Part shown: positions 8,554 through 16,804 of the stretch, in pieces
Layout of the letters: each line of letters opens with the position of its first letter
Numbering within the stretch: the stretch's first letter is position 1
Assembly (NCBI GenBank): GCA_964418835.1
Contig: CAYQNJ010000002.1
Location: 62,001 to 126,000 of the forward strand
Direction of reading: 5' to 3'
Source: UBA9076 sp964418835
Lineage (GTDB): Bacteria; Bacillota_I; Bacilli_A; Erysipelotrichales; Erysipelotrichaceae
Length of the DNA stretch: 64,000 nt
Translations under genes and position numbers: made by a program
The notes under the pieces: generated by a model
The model's input: only the letters and a program-made list of their open reading frames with translations
The model's database searches: none
Told to the model about the DNA's origin: nothing

Positions 8554-9965
8554 TGAATTTACTAATAAACAAAATTGTAGGCTTTTTTAAATGGCAATCA
8601 ATGATTTCTAAAGATAAGATTCTTGGGGAAATACCTAGTAATGAAAAAATCTATAGAAGAACATTTGATATAGCATGGCCTAGTGCTATGGAAAGTATTT
8701 CTATGGCTTTAATAGGGGCTGTGGATATGATGATGGTTGGTAATTTAGGAGCTAATGCGATAGCTTCTGTTGGTATTAGTACACAACCTAAATTTATTGT
8801 AATGGCTCCGATAATGGCTTTAAATATAGCGGTTACTGTTTTGGTTTCTAGAAGAAAGGGAGAAGGTAATCAACAATCAGCAAATGAGTATTTACTAACA
8901 GCTTGGTTTATTAGTGGAGTATTGTCTGTTTTACTTTCAGTTTTAGGTATTATTTTTGCAAGAGAAATGTTGTCTTTTGCAGGAGCTAACTCTGATTATA
9001 TTGATATGGCAGTTAAATATATTAGAATTGTTTTAATTGGTAATATTTTTTATTGTATGGCTTTAACCATAAGTTCTGCTCAAAGAGGGGTTGGATTAAC
9101 TAAAATTTCTTTAAAAATAAATTTAGCGGCGAATCTTGTAAATTTAGTTTTAAACGCATTATTAATTAATGGATTATTCTTTTTCCCAAGGTTAGAAGTA
9201 GTAGGTGCTGCAATAGCTACTTCAATTGGAAATTTTGTGGCTTTTGTTATAGCTGTAAAATCAATAACAAATTCCAATGGATATTTGTATTATAAAAATG
9301 GTGGTAAAGTTATTGATTTTAAAGCTATGAAAGATATTTATAATATTGCTTCAACTTCTATTTTTGAACAAATGTTTTTAAGGATAGGATTTTTAATGTA
9401 TGCAAAGAGTGTTGCTGGTTTAGGTACTCTAGCGTTTGCAGCACATCAAGTTACTATGAATGTAATGCATATGTCTTTTTCTATAGGTGATGGTTTATCA
9501 ATTGCGACTAGTTCTCTAGTAGGGCAAAGCTTAGGTTCTAAGCGTAGTGATATGGCTATTATTCATGGCTTAGTAAGTCAAAGAATAGGTTTACTTTTAG
9601 CAATAATTGTTTCAATTATTATTGTGATTTTTAGAGTTCCTATACTACATTTGTTTACAAATGATTTATCAGTGGTTAAGGAAGCGTTTATTCCTATGAC
9701 TATTTTATCTGTTTGTATTTTATTTCAAATCCCTCAAGTTATCACTATTGGCTCTTTAAGAGGAGCTGGTGATGTTAAGTTTGTGGCTAGTTTAATGTTT
9801 GTAAGTGTTACCTTACTTAGACCTGGTTTAGCTTATATACTAAGTTATCCAATGGGTCTAGGATTAGCGGGTGCATGGCTATCTGTTTTACTTGATCAGT
9901 TTACAAGAAGCTATGTAAGCTCTAAAAGATTTAAAAAAGCTAAATGGGTAAATATAGAAGTTTAG
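8553..9965 (+). CDS. MATE family efflux transporter
   Basis: Twelve-helix Na+/H+-driven multidrug/toxin exporter of the MATE family (MatE domain twice), 470 residues. Typical features are the N-terminal AWPSAMESISMALIGAVDMMMVG helix and repeated hydrophobic segments. The second half repeats the fold (IASTSIFEQMFLRIGFLMY). The proposed start is GTG at 8553, overlapping the pyrR stop. An ATG at 8601 is an alternative and would remove 16 non-essential N-terminal residues. The substrate cannot be read. It is the last gene of the sortase-pyrR-MATE unit. Confidence 0.92.
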   Translation: MNLLINKIVGFFKWQSMISKDKILGEIPSNEKIYRRTFDIAWPSAMESISMALIGAVDMMMVGNLGANAIASVGISTQPKFIVMAPIMALNIAVTVLVSRRKGEGNQQSANEYLLTAWFISGVLSVLLSVLGIIFAREMLSFAGANSDYIDMAVKYIRIVLIGNIFYCMALTISSAQRGVGLTKISLKINLAANLVNLVLNALLINGLFFFPRLEVVGAAIATSIGNFVAFVIAVKSITNSNGYLYYKNGGKVIDFKAMKDIYNIASTSIFEQMFLRIGFLMYAKSVAGLGTLAFAAHQVTMNVMHMSFSIGDGLSIATSSLVGQSLGSKRSDMAIIHGLVSQRIGLLLAIIVSIIIVIFRVPILHLFTNDLSVVKEAFIPMTILSVCILFQIPQVITIGSLRGAGDVKFVASLMFVSVTLLRPGLAYILSYPMGLGLAGAWLSVLLDQFTRSYVSSKRFKKAKWVNIEV

Positions 9966-9977
9966 CAATTGCTAACC

Positions 9978-10037
9978 AAAACGGTATAGAAAAAACGGTT
10001 ACATTGTACTATAATTAAATGGGAAATCAACAGGAGG
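9978..10037 (+). promoter_or_regulatory. Promoter region and ribosome site of the pyruvate oxidoreductase gene
   Basis: TATAAT at 10010-10015 predicts transcription from about 10022. Two direct repeats AAAACGGT (9978-9985 and 9992-9999) lie where a regulator could bind, and no good -35 is present. AGGAGG at 10032-10037 lies five bases before the ATG at 10043, while the upstream in-frame ATG at 10019 would not be transcribed. This fixes the start. Confidence 0.65.
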
Positions 10038-10042
10038 AATAT

Positions 10043-13000
10043 ATGAGTATAACTAATAAGGTTTACCAATCAATGGATGGAAATACTGCAACAGCTCATG
10101 CGTCTTATGCATTTACTGAAGTAGCAGCTATTTATCCTATTACCCCAAGTTCACCTATGGCTGAAGTTGTTGACCAATGGGCGTCTGAAGGGCGTAAGAA
10201 TGTTTTTGATTCAATCGTAAAAGTTATTGAAATGCAATCAGAAGGTGGTGCAGCTGGTGCTGTTCACGGTGCACTTCAAGGTGGTACTTTAGCTACTACA
10301 TTTACTGCTTCACAAGGTTTATTATTAATGATTCCTAACCTTTATAAATTGCAAGGTGAATTATTACCAGGAGTTATTCACGTGGCTGCACGTGCTCTAG
10401 CTACTCGTGCATTAAGTATCTTTGGAGATCATCAAGATATTTATGCGGCTAGACAAACAGGTGTACCAATGATTTGTTCTCATTCAGTTCAAGAATGTAT
10501 GGATTTAGCTGGTGTTGCACATTTAGCTGCAATTAAAGCTAGTGTTCCATTCGTTCATTTCTTTGATGGATTTAGGACATCACATGAAATTCAAAAAATT
10601 GAAGTTATGGACCATGAATTCTTAAAGAGTTTAATTGACACAGAAAAATTAGCTGAATTTAAAGCAAGAGCATTAAATCCACATACTAATCCAGTAACTC
10701 GTGGTGGTGCTGAAAATGATGATATTTATTTCCAAGGTCGTGAAGCTCAAAATGAACATTATGATGCTGTAACTGATATCGTAATCGAATACATGAATAA
10801 GATTAGCGAACATACAGGTCGTCATTATGCTCCATTTACATATTATGGTGCTGAAGATGCAGAAAGAATAATTATCGCTATGGGTTCTGTTACAGAAACT
10901 ATTCATGAAACTATCGATCAATTAGTTGCTAATGGTGAAAAGGTAGGTATGATTAAGGTTCATTTATACCGTCCATTCTCAGTTAGTCATTTAAAAGATG
11001 TATTACCTGCATCAGTTAAGAAAATTGCTGTTCTTGATAGAACTAAAGAAGTTGGTACAAGAGAACCATTATACTTAGATGTATTATATGCACTAAAAGA
11101 AATAGAAGGTTTAACTATTACAGGTGGACGTTATGGTCTTGGTTCAAAAGATACTAATGTTGCTGCGATTAATGGTGTTTATGAAGAATTGAAGAAAGAT
11201 TCTCCAAAACCTGAATTTACTATTGGTATTAATGATGATGTTACTAACTTATCAATTGCTCCAATTCCAATGAAGAAGAATGATAGTTATACTTCATGCT
11301 TATTCTATGGTTTAGGATCAGATGGTACAGTTTCAGCAAACAAGAGTACAATTAAAATTATCGGTGATAATACTGATTTATATTCTCAAGCTTACTTTGC
11401 ATATGATTCAAAGAAAGCAGGAGGAATTACACGTTCTCACTTACGTTTTGGAAAAACTCCAATTCGTTCAACATATTATATTGACCAAGCAGACTTTGTT
11501 TCTTGTTCATTAGATTCATATTGCTTCAAATATGATATGGTTAAACCTTTAGCTGAAGGTGGAACATTCTTATTGAATACAACATTTAAAGCTGAAGAGA
11601 TTGCAAATCACTTACCAAACAGAATGCTTGCTGGTTTGGCTAAGAAAAATGCAAAATTCTATATTATTGATGCTACTGATATAGCAGAAAGAATTGGAAT
11701 GGGTAGAAGAACTAATACAATTCTTCAATCAGCATTCTTCGCATTAAACCCTCAAGTTATTCCTTATGAAGAAGCTGTTGTTTTAATGAAACAAATGGCT
11801 AAGAAATCTTATGGTAAAAAAGGTGATAAGGTTGTTGAGTTAAACTATAAGGCTATTGATTCAGGTAAAGATGGATTGGTAGAAGTTAAAGTTCTTCCTG
11901 AATGGGCTGAGTTACCATATAAACCATTAAGAGAAAAGACTAATGATGAATATTTTGAAGAACAAGTAATTGCTATGAATGAACTTGAAGGATATGATTT
12001 ACCAGTAAGTCATTTCACAAAATATAACTTATTAGATGGATCATTAAGAAATAACGTAGCATTTGATGAAAAGAGAACTATAGCTACTCAAGTTCCAGTG
12101 TGGAATCCTGATAACTGTATCCAATGTACATTCTGTTCATTTGTTTGTCCTCATGCAACTATAAGAGCATTCTTATTAACTGAAGATGAAATTAAAAATG
12201 CACCAATGGAATTTACATCAATCAAGGCTATGGGTAAAGATGTTGCTGATATGCAATTTAGAATTCAAGTATCTCCTGCAAACTGTGTAGGATGTGCATT
12301 GTGTGCTGAAGAGTGTCCAGGTAAGGGTGGTAAGAAAGCATTAGTAATGACTGATATTAACGCTGTATTAGACCAAGAACCTTTAGCTGATTATCTATAT
12401 AAAGGTGTTGAATACAAATCGGATTTATTCTCAACTAATACAATTAAGGGATCTCAATTCTTAATGCCTTACTTTGAAGTATCTGGCGCATGTCCTGGTT
12501 GTGGAGAAACTCCTTACTATAAATTGGTTTCTCAATTATTTGGTAGAGATATGTTAGTTGCTAATGCTACTGGATGTTCAAGTATTTACTGTGGTTCTAC
12601 TCCATCATCTCCATTTGTTACTGATAAGAATGGTGAAGGTGTTGCTTGGGCTAACTCATTATTTGAAGATAATGCTGAATATGGATTTGGTATGGCAATT
12701 GCTCAAAACTATAAAGAATCAAGAATTCTATCTGTTATGGAAAATACATTAAATGATGTAGAACCAGAATTAAAAGAAGCATTTGAAGCTTATATTGGTG
12801 CAGGTAATGATCGTGATAAACAACGTGAATTAAAAGATGAAATCATAAAGGGTGTTAATTCTTCTTCTAATGAAGCAGTTAAAGAATTAAAAGAATATGA
12901 AAGAGATCTTGTAAGTAAGTCAGTTTGGATTGTTGGTGGAGATGGATGGGCTTATGATATTGGATACGGTGGATTAGATCATGTATTAGCTAATAATATG

Positions 13001-13570
13001 AATGTTAATATATTAGTACTTGATACAGAAGTTTATTCAAATACTGGTGGACAATCATCTAAATCATCTCAAGCCGCATCAATTGCTAAGTTTGCTGCTG
13101 GTGGTAAATCACAAGCTAAGAAAGACTTAGGACAAATTGCTATGGCTTATGGACATGTATATGTAGCTTCAATTGCTATGGGTGCTGATAGAATGCAAAC
13201 ATTAAAAGCATTGAAAGAAGCTGAAAGCTATAATGGTCCATCATTGATTATTGCTTATTCTCCATGTATTGAACATGGTATTAAGGGTGGATTATCAATG
13301 CATCAAAAAGAACAAAAACTTGCTGTAGAATGTGGTTATACAACTCTATATCGTTTCGATCCTAGAAATGAACAACCATTAACTATTGACTCTAAAGAAC
13401 CTAAATGGGAAAACTTCACTAATTACTTAATGAATGAAAATAGATACTCTCATTTAGTTAAAATTAAGGGTGAAGAAGCAGCAAATGAAATGTTCGCTAA
13501 AACCTTGAAAGATGCTAAGAAGAGATATAGAAGATTAGTTGCTCTTTCTAAAGAAACTCCTGAGGAATAA
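10043..13570 (+). CDS. nifJ: Pyruvate:ferredoxin (flavodoxin) oxidoreductase, single-chain
   Basis: Oxidatively decarboxylates pyruvate with CoA to acetyl-CoA, CO2 and reduced ferredoxin, the key anaerobic fermentation step. The 1175-residue fused PFOR has, in order, the pyrimidine-binding/transketolase region (AIYPITPSSPMAE), the CoA/core regions, a two-4Fe-4S ferredoxin domain (CIQCTFCSFVCP and CVGCALCAEECP), and the TPP domain with ACPGCGETP and GCSSIYCGS. Its clusters would be supplied by the SUF operon in this window. Arg is often coded CGT, unlike most neighbours that use AGA, which suggests high expression. It is monocistronic, between its own promoter and a strong terminator. Confidence 0.97.
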   Translation: MSITNKVYQSMDGNTATAHASYAFTEVAAIYPITPSSPMAEVVDQWASEGRKNVFDSIVKVIEMQSEGGAAGAVHGALQGGTLATTFTASQGLLLMIPNLYKLQGELLPGVIHVAARALATRALSIFGDHQDIYAARQTGVPMICSHSVQECMDLAGVAHLAAIKASVPFVHFFDGFRTSHEIQKIEVMDHEFLKSLIDTEKLAEFKARALNPHTNPVTRGGAENDDIYFQGREAQNEHYDAVTDIVIEYMNKISEHTGRHYAPFTYYGAEDAERIIIAMGSVTETIHETIDQLVANGEKVGMIKVHLYRPFSVSHLKDVLPASVKKIAVLDRTKEVGTREPLYLDVLYALKEIEGLTITGGRYGLGSKDTNVAAINGVYEELKKDSPKPEFTIGINDDVTNLSIAPIPMKKNDSYTSCLFYGLGSDGTVSANKSTIKIIGDNTDLYSQAYFAYDSKKAGGITRSHLRFGKTPIRSTYYIDQADFVSCSLDSYCFKYDMVKPLAEGGTFLLNTTFKAEEIANHLPNRMLAGLAKKNAKFYIIDATDIAERIGMGRRTNTILQSAFFALNPQVIPYEEAVVLMKQMAKKSYGKKGDKVVELNYKAIDSGKDGLVEVKVLPEWAELPYKPLREKTNDEYFEEQVIAMNELEGYDLPVSHFTKYNLLDGSLRNNVAFDEKRTIATQVPVWNPDNCIQCTFCSFVCPHATIRAFLLTEDEIKNAPMEFTSIKAMGKDVADMQFRIQVSPANCVGCALCAEECPGKGGKKALVMTDINAVLDQEPLADYLYKGVEYKSDLFSTNTIKGSQFLMPYFEVSGACPGCGETPYYKLVSQLFGRDMLVANATGCSSIYCGSTPSSPFVTDKNGEGVAWANSLFEDNAEYGFGMAIAQNYKESRILSVMENTLNDVEPELKEAFEAYIGAGNDRDKQRELKDEIIKGVNSSSNEAVKELKEYERDLVSKSVWIVGGDGWAYDIGYGGLDHVLANNMNVNILVLDTEVYSNTGGQSSKSSQAASIAKFAAGGKSQAKKDLGQIAMAYGHVYVASIAMGADRMQTLKALKEAESYNGPSLIIAYSPCIEHGIKGGLSMHQKEQKLAVECGYTTLYRFDPRNEQPLTIDSKEPKWENFTNYLMNENRYSHLVKIKGEEAANEMFAKTLKDAKKRYRRLVALSKETPEE

Positions 13571-13572
13571 AA

Positions 13573-13610
13573 AATAATAAGATATGGGTAATACCATATC
13601 TTTTATTATT
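13573..13610 (+). terminator. Terminator after the PFOR gene
   Basis: A long AT-rich hairpin: AATAATAAGATATGG and CCATATCTTTTATTATT around a 6-base loop (13588-13593). The 3' arm is itself T-rich. Confidence 0.8.
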
Positions 13611-13650
13611 GGTTTTATATATTATAATTATTGTAATAATAGGAGATTAT

Positions 13651-14193
13651 ATGAAAGTTAAAACTAAGGATATTGTTTTATCCGCATTATTTCTTACTAT
13701 GGGATTAGTATTACCAATATTTACAGGACAAATACCCCAAATAGGCAATATGTTATTGCCTATGCATATACCAGTGCTTCTTTGTGGTTTGATTTGTGGT
13801 TGGAAATATGGTTTGTTGGTTGGATTTATTACACCTTTATTAAGGTCTTTTATATTTTTAATGCCACCACTTTATCCTGTAGCAATTGCTATGGCTTTTG
13901 AATTAGCAACATATGGTTTTGTTATTGGATTAATATATAATTTATTTAATAATAAATCTATTGTTATAGTTTATTTAGCTTTAATTATTTCAATGATTAT
14001 TGGTAGGCTTGTATGGGGTGGAGTTATGAGTTTACTACTAAAAGGTGGTTCATTTACTTTTGGAGCATTTGTGAGTGGTGCTTTACTTAATGCTATACCA
14101 GGGATAGTTATTCAATTATTATTTATACCTTTAATAATGATTATTTTAGATAAAGTAGGGGTTTTAAAATTTAAGAAGGTAGCTAATGTTTAA
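13651..14193 (+). CDS. ECF transporter substrate-binding (S) component
   Basis: Integral membrane subunit that captures a vitamin or micronutrient for the energy-coupling-factor ABC importer. The energising EcfA/A'/T genes are not in the window. The 180-residue protein has about six hydrophobic segments and begins with the S-component pattern TKDIVLSALFLTMGLVLP, with NMLLPMHIPVLLCGLICG further on. The start is the ATG at 13651, preceded by AGGAGA. An upstream in-frame ATG at 13609 lies in the preceding terminator. It overlaps the next kinase gene by 8 bases. The partner suggests a phosphorylatable vitamin or nucleoside-like substrate, but this is inference. Confidence 0.85.
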   Translation: MKVKTKDIVLSALFLTMGLVLPIFTGQIPQIGNMLLPMHIPVLLCGLICGWKYGLLVGFITPLLRSFIFLMPPLYPVAIAMAFELATYGFVIGLIYNLFNNKSIVIVYLALIISMIIGRLVWGGVMSLLLKGGSFTFGAFVSGALLNAIPGIVIQLLFIPLIMIILDKVGVLKFKKVANV

Positions 14194-14752
14194 AGAATTA
14201 ATAAATACAATTAATAATATTGATGGAGATGTTGTGATAATTTCAATTGATGGTAGGTGTGCATCTGGAAAATCATCTCTTGCTTCATATCTAAAAGATA
14301 ATATAGATTGCAATGTATTTCATATGGATGATTATTTTCTTCAAGCATATCAAAGAAATAAAGAGAGATTTAATTCTGCTGGAGAAAATGTAGATCATGA
14401 AAGATTTTTAAAAGAAGTATTAATACCATTAAAGAATAAACAAGATGTAAAATATAAACCATTTGATTGTAAAGATATGATTATTACTAAAGGGTATGTA
14501 AAGAAGTTTAAAAGAATTAATATTATTGAAGGGGCTTATTGTAATTATGTTAATTTAATTGATTATTATGATTATAAGGTTTTCTTAAATGTAGATAAGG
14601 TTACTCAAATGGAAAGAATTACTAAGAGAAATGGTGATACAAAGGCTAAAGAATTTATAGAAAAGTGGATTCCTTTAGAAGAAAAATATTTTGAAGAGTT
14701 TAGTATTGATAATATTTGTGATTTAGTAATTAAAATAGAAGACTTTAAATAG
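14186..14752 (+). CDS. Uridine kinase-like P-loop kinase
   Basis: A 188-residue NTP-dependent small-molecule kinase of the uridine/pantothenate kinase-like P-loop group. Walker A is GRCASGKSS near residue 27, and HMDDYFLQ and VDHERF are the expected substrate-binding segments of this fold. NIIEGAYCNY corresponds to the family's core beta strand. The true substrate is uncertain. The overlap with an ECF S-component suggests it may phosphorylate the imported compound. The stop codon lies in the loop of a hairpin shared with the convergent ogt gene. Confidence 0.8.
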   Translation: MFKELINTINNIDGDVVIISIDGRCASGKSSLASYLKDNIDCNVFHMDDYFLQAYQRNKERFNSAGENVDHERFLKEVLIPLKNKQDVKYKPFDCKDMIITKGYVKKFKRINIIEGAYCNYVNLIDYYDYKVFLNVDKVTQMERITKRNGDTKAKEFIEKWIPLEEKYFEEFSIDNICDLVIKIEDFK

Positions 14753-14764
14753 AGTCTTCTATTT
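14733..14764. terminator. Shared hairpin between convergent kinase and ogt genes
   Basis: AAATAGAAGACT (14733-14744) pairs perfectly with AGTCTTCTATTT (14753-14764). The 8-base loop TTAAATAG holds both stop codons (TAA on minus, TAG on plus). T-runs on either side are weak, so termination strength is uncertain. Confidence 0.7.
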
Positions 14765-15224
14765 CATGATTTAATAATATTTCTTTTTTATCTAGCCCAC
14801 CAGCATAGCCAGTAAGTTTACCATTACTTCCAATTATTCTATGACAAGGAATTATGATTGGGATAGGATTTCTTGATATGGCTTGTCCTATAGCTATTGA
14901 TGATGTTTTTAATTTGTGTTTTTTTTCATACATTTCTTTTATATCTTTGTATGTTTTTAATTGACCAAATTTTACAGACAACAACAAATCCCATACTCTT
15001 TTTTGATAGTCAGTGCCTTTAGGTTGTAAGGTTATATTCAATGTAACTTCTTTATGGTTGTTAAAATAATAATCTAACCATATTTTTGTTTGTTTAGTGA
15101 TATTATTTGGATTGGTTTTTAATGTTGGTTTTTTGTTATCAAAAAGAATAGCTTCTAAATAATTATTAGTTGCAATTATAGTTAAGACTCCAATTTTTGA
15201 ACTGTAGTAATCAATATATTTCAT
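14745..15224 (-). CDS. ogt: Methylated-DNA--[protein]-cysteine S-methyltransferase
   Basis: Suicide DNA-repair protein that moves alkyl groups from O6-alkylguanine to its own cysteine. The 159-residue protein has the active-site motif IPCHRIIG with the acceptor Cys, followed by GKLTGYAGGLDKKEILLNHE. The N-terminal half is the usual poorly conserved RNase H-like domain. There is no ribosome site before the ATG. A TATAAT box on the minus strand at 15231-15236 would start transcription on or next to the A of the ATG, suggesting a leaderless message. It converges on the kinase gene with an 8-base overlap. Confidence 0.95.
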   Translation of the reverse strand: MKYIDYYSSKIGVLTIIATNNYLEAILFDNKKPTLKTNPNNITKQTKIWLDYYFNNHKEVTLNITLQPKGTDYQKRVWDLLLSVKFGQLKTYKDIKEMYEKKHKLKTSSIAIGQAISRNPIPIIIPCHRIIGSNGKLTGYAGGLDKKEILLNHEIEDSI

Positions 15225-15266
15225 ATTTATATTATATTATGTTTTACTAAACTAAAGTATATATAT

Positions 15267-15295
15267 TTGTTTGAAAATGAATGTTATTTTATACT
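15267..15295 (+). promoter_or_regulatory. Probable promoter of the hypothetical gene at 15317
   Basis: TTGTTT (15267-15272), 17 bases, TATACT (15290-15295). Transcription would start near 15302, downstream of the track-style ATG at 15281, which supports the start at 15317. Confidence 0.5.
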
Positions 15296-15316
15296 TATCA
15301 TAGAAAGAGGTTTAAT

Positions 15317-15712
15317 ATGAGTGAGATAGTAAAGGTTGTTACAGATTTTTCTAATTATGAAAGAGTTTTATTATTTTATAAGGATAAAGATGAAAAAGTT
15401 TATATTGGACATACTTTTTTATACAATGGAAGAGATGATTCAAAATATATGTTATTCCTATATAAAGATGCTTTACCTAAAGGGAATGTTATTGAATCAT
15501 GGAATTATTTAGATGAAAATTCTTATAATATTGTAACTATTGGAGTTAATGACATTAGAGTTGCAATTGATGATTTTATTAGTGTTTATAATACTGAGTA
15601 TAATTGGTCAAACTTATCATATTATGAAGTAAATAACTTTATGGAAGTTGATGATATTTATGATAAATTAAACTTTAAAAAAGAAACTGCAATTGGATTT
15701 GTTTTTAGATAA
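15317..15712 (+). CDS. Hypothetical protein, 131 aa
   Basis: Not recognised. A small acidic cytoplasmic protein without signal peptide or membrane segment. It alternates short predicted strands and helices (VLLFYKDKDEKVYIGHTFLY, NIVTIGVNDIRVAIDDFISV), compatible with a compact alpha/beta domain. AAAGAGGT lies 5-6 bases before the ATG at 15317. An upstream in-frame ATG at 15281 is inside the promoter region. It precedes the glycolipid glycosyltransferase module and could be cotranscribed with it, though a TATAAT box lies between them. Confidence 0.75.
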   Translation: MSEIVKVVTDFSNYERVLLFYKDKDEKVYIGHTFLYNGRDDSKYMLFLYKDALPKGNVIESWNYLDENSYNIVTIGVNDIRVAIDDFISVYNTEYNWSNLSYYEVNNFMEVDDIYDKLNFKKETAIGFVFR

Positions 15713-15757
15713 TTGATATTTGTAGTAATATAATAGTTGTACAAGGAGGGTTTTACC

Positions 15758-16768
15758 TTGAAAATACTATTATATTTTGAAAGTGAAGAGTTAATACAGA
15801 CTTCAGGTATAGGAAGAGCTTTTAAGCATCAGCAAAGGGCTCTTTCTTCAGCTGGGGTAGAATATACTACAGATCCATGGTCTGAGGATTATGATATCCT
15901 ACATATTAATACTTATGGATTGAATAGTGATGCGATAATTGCAAAAGCAAGATCAATGAATAAAAAGGTAATATATCATGCTCATTCTACAGAAGAAGAC
16001 TTTAGAAACTCTTTTGTATTGTCTAATCAAATTGCACCTATATTTAAAAAGAGAATTGTATCTCTTTATAATAAGGCAGATGCGATTATTACACCTACAC
16101 CTTACTCTAAAAAACTACTCGAATCATATGACATTACACTACCTATATATCCAATAAGTAATGGTATTGATTTAGATAGATTTAATTTTGATGAGGAAAA
16201 GGTTAAAGCATATAGAAAGTATTTTAGTTTAAATGATAACGATAAGGTTATATTGTCTGTTGGTTTATTCTTTGAAAGAAAGGGTATACTAGATTTTTTT
16301 GAAGTTGCAAAGATGTTACCTGAATATAAATTTATTTGGTTTGGTGATACACCTTTAATTAGTGTTCCTAAAAAGATAAGAGATGCAGTTGAAAATATAC
16401 CTAATAATGTTATTTTACCTGGTTATGTTAAAGGTCCTATTATAGAAGGTGCTTATTTAGATGCACAATGTTTTTTCTTTCCTTCATATGAAGAAACAGA
16501 AGGAATAGTGGTTCTAGAAGCTTTAGCAAGTAAACAACAAGTTTTAGTTAGAGATATAGGTGTTTTTGATCCTTGGTTAGTTGATAAGGTAAGTTGTTAT
16601 AAAGGTAATGATAATTTAGAGTTTGTTAGTTTGATTAGAAAGATAGTTAATAAAGAATTAAGTAATACAGGTGAACAAGGAAGACTTGTAGCAAAAGCTA
16701 GAAGTATTGAATCAGTTGGATATGAATTAAAAGAGGTTTATAAAAAAGTTTTAGGTATTAATAAGTAA
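15758..16768 (+). CDS. GT4 glycosyltransferase, LafB/CpoA-like (diglycosyl-diacylglycerol synthase candidate)
   Basis: A 336-residue retaining GT-B glycosyltransferase. The N-terminal half has the acceptor-side pattern SGIGRAFKHQQRAL and a YHAHSTEEDFRNS segment. The C-terminal half carries the GT4 donor site around FPSYEETEGIVVLEALA, including the EX7E motif. Similar enzymes in Gram-positives add the second sugar to glucosyl-diacylglycerol, making the lipoteichoic acid anchor. The start is TTG at 15758, seven bases after AAGGAGGG. The neighbouring flippase-like gene and a second GT4 support a glycolipid role. Sugar specificity is not readable. Confidence 0.85.
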   Translation: MKILLYFESEELIQTSGIGRAFKHQQRALSSAGVEYTTDPWSEDYDILHINTYGLNSDAIIAKARSMNKKVIYHAHSTEEDFRNSFVLSNQIAPIFKKRIVSLYNKADAIITPTPYSKKLLESYDITLPIYPISNGIDLDRFNFDEEKVKAYRKYFSLNDNDKVILSVGLFFERKGILDFFEVAKMLPEYKFIWFGDTPLISVPKKIRDAVENIPNNVILPGYVKGPIIEGAYLDAQCFFFPSYEETEGIVVLEALASKQQVLVRDIGVFDPWLVDKVSCYKGNDNLEFVSLIRKIVNKELSNTGEQGRLVAKARSIESVGYELKEVYKKVLGINK

Positions 16769-16769
16769 T

Positions 16770-16798
16770 TTGAGAAGGTTATTATTTAATAGTATAAT
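16770..16798 (+). promoter_or_regulatory. Promoter predicted to give a leaderless mRNA for the gene at 16805
   Basis: TTGAGA (16770-16775), 17 bases, TATAAT (16793-16798). Seven bases downstream is the A of the ATG at 16805, and no ribosome site is present. Confidence 0.7.
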
Positions 16799-16804
16799 TA
16801 TTAT

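Noticed and set aside
9962..9975. Perfect palindrome TTAGCAATTGCTAA at the end of the MATE gene
   Set aside because: It has no T-run and a very short self-complementary core, so I do not call it a terminator. It could be an operator half but there is no supporting copy.
11322..11513. Plus-strand ORF inside the PFOR gene (similar cases at 12558-12752 and many minus-strand ORFs)
   Set aside because: It overlaps a well-supported gene in another frame, has no ribosome site and shows no recognisable protein pattern.
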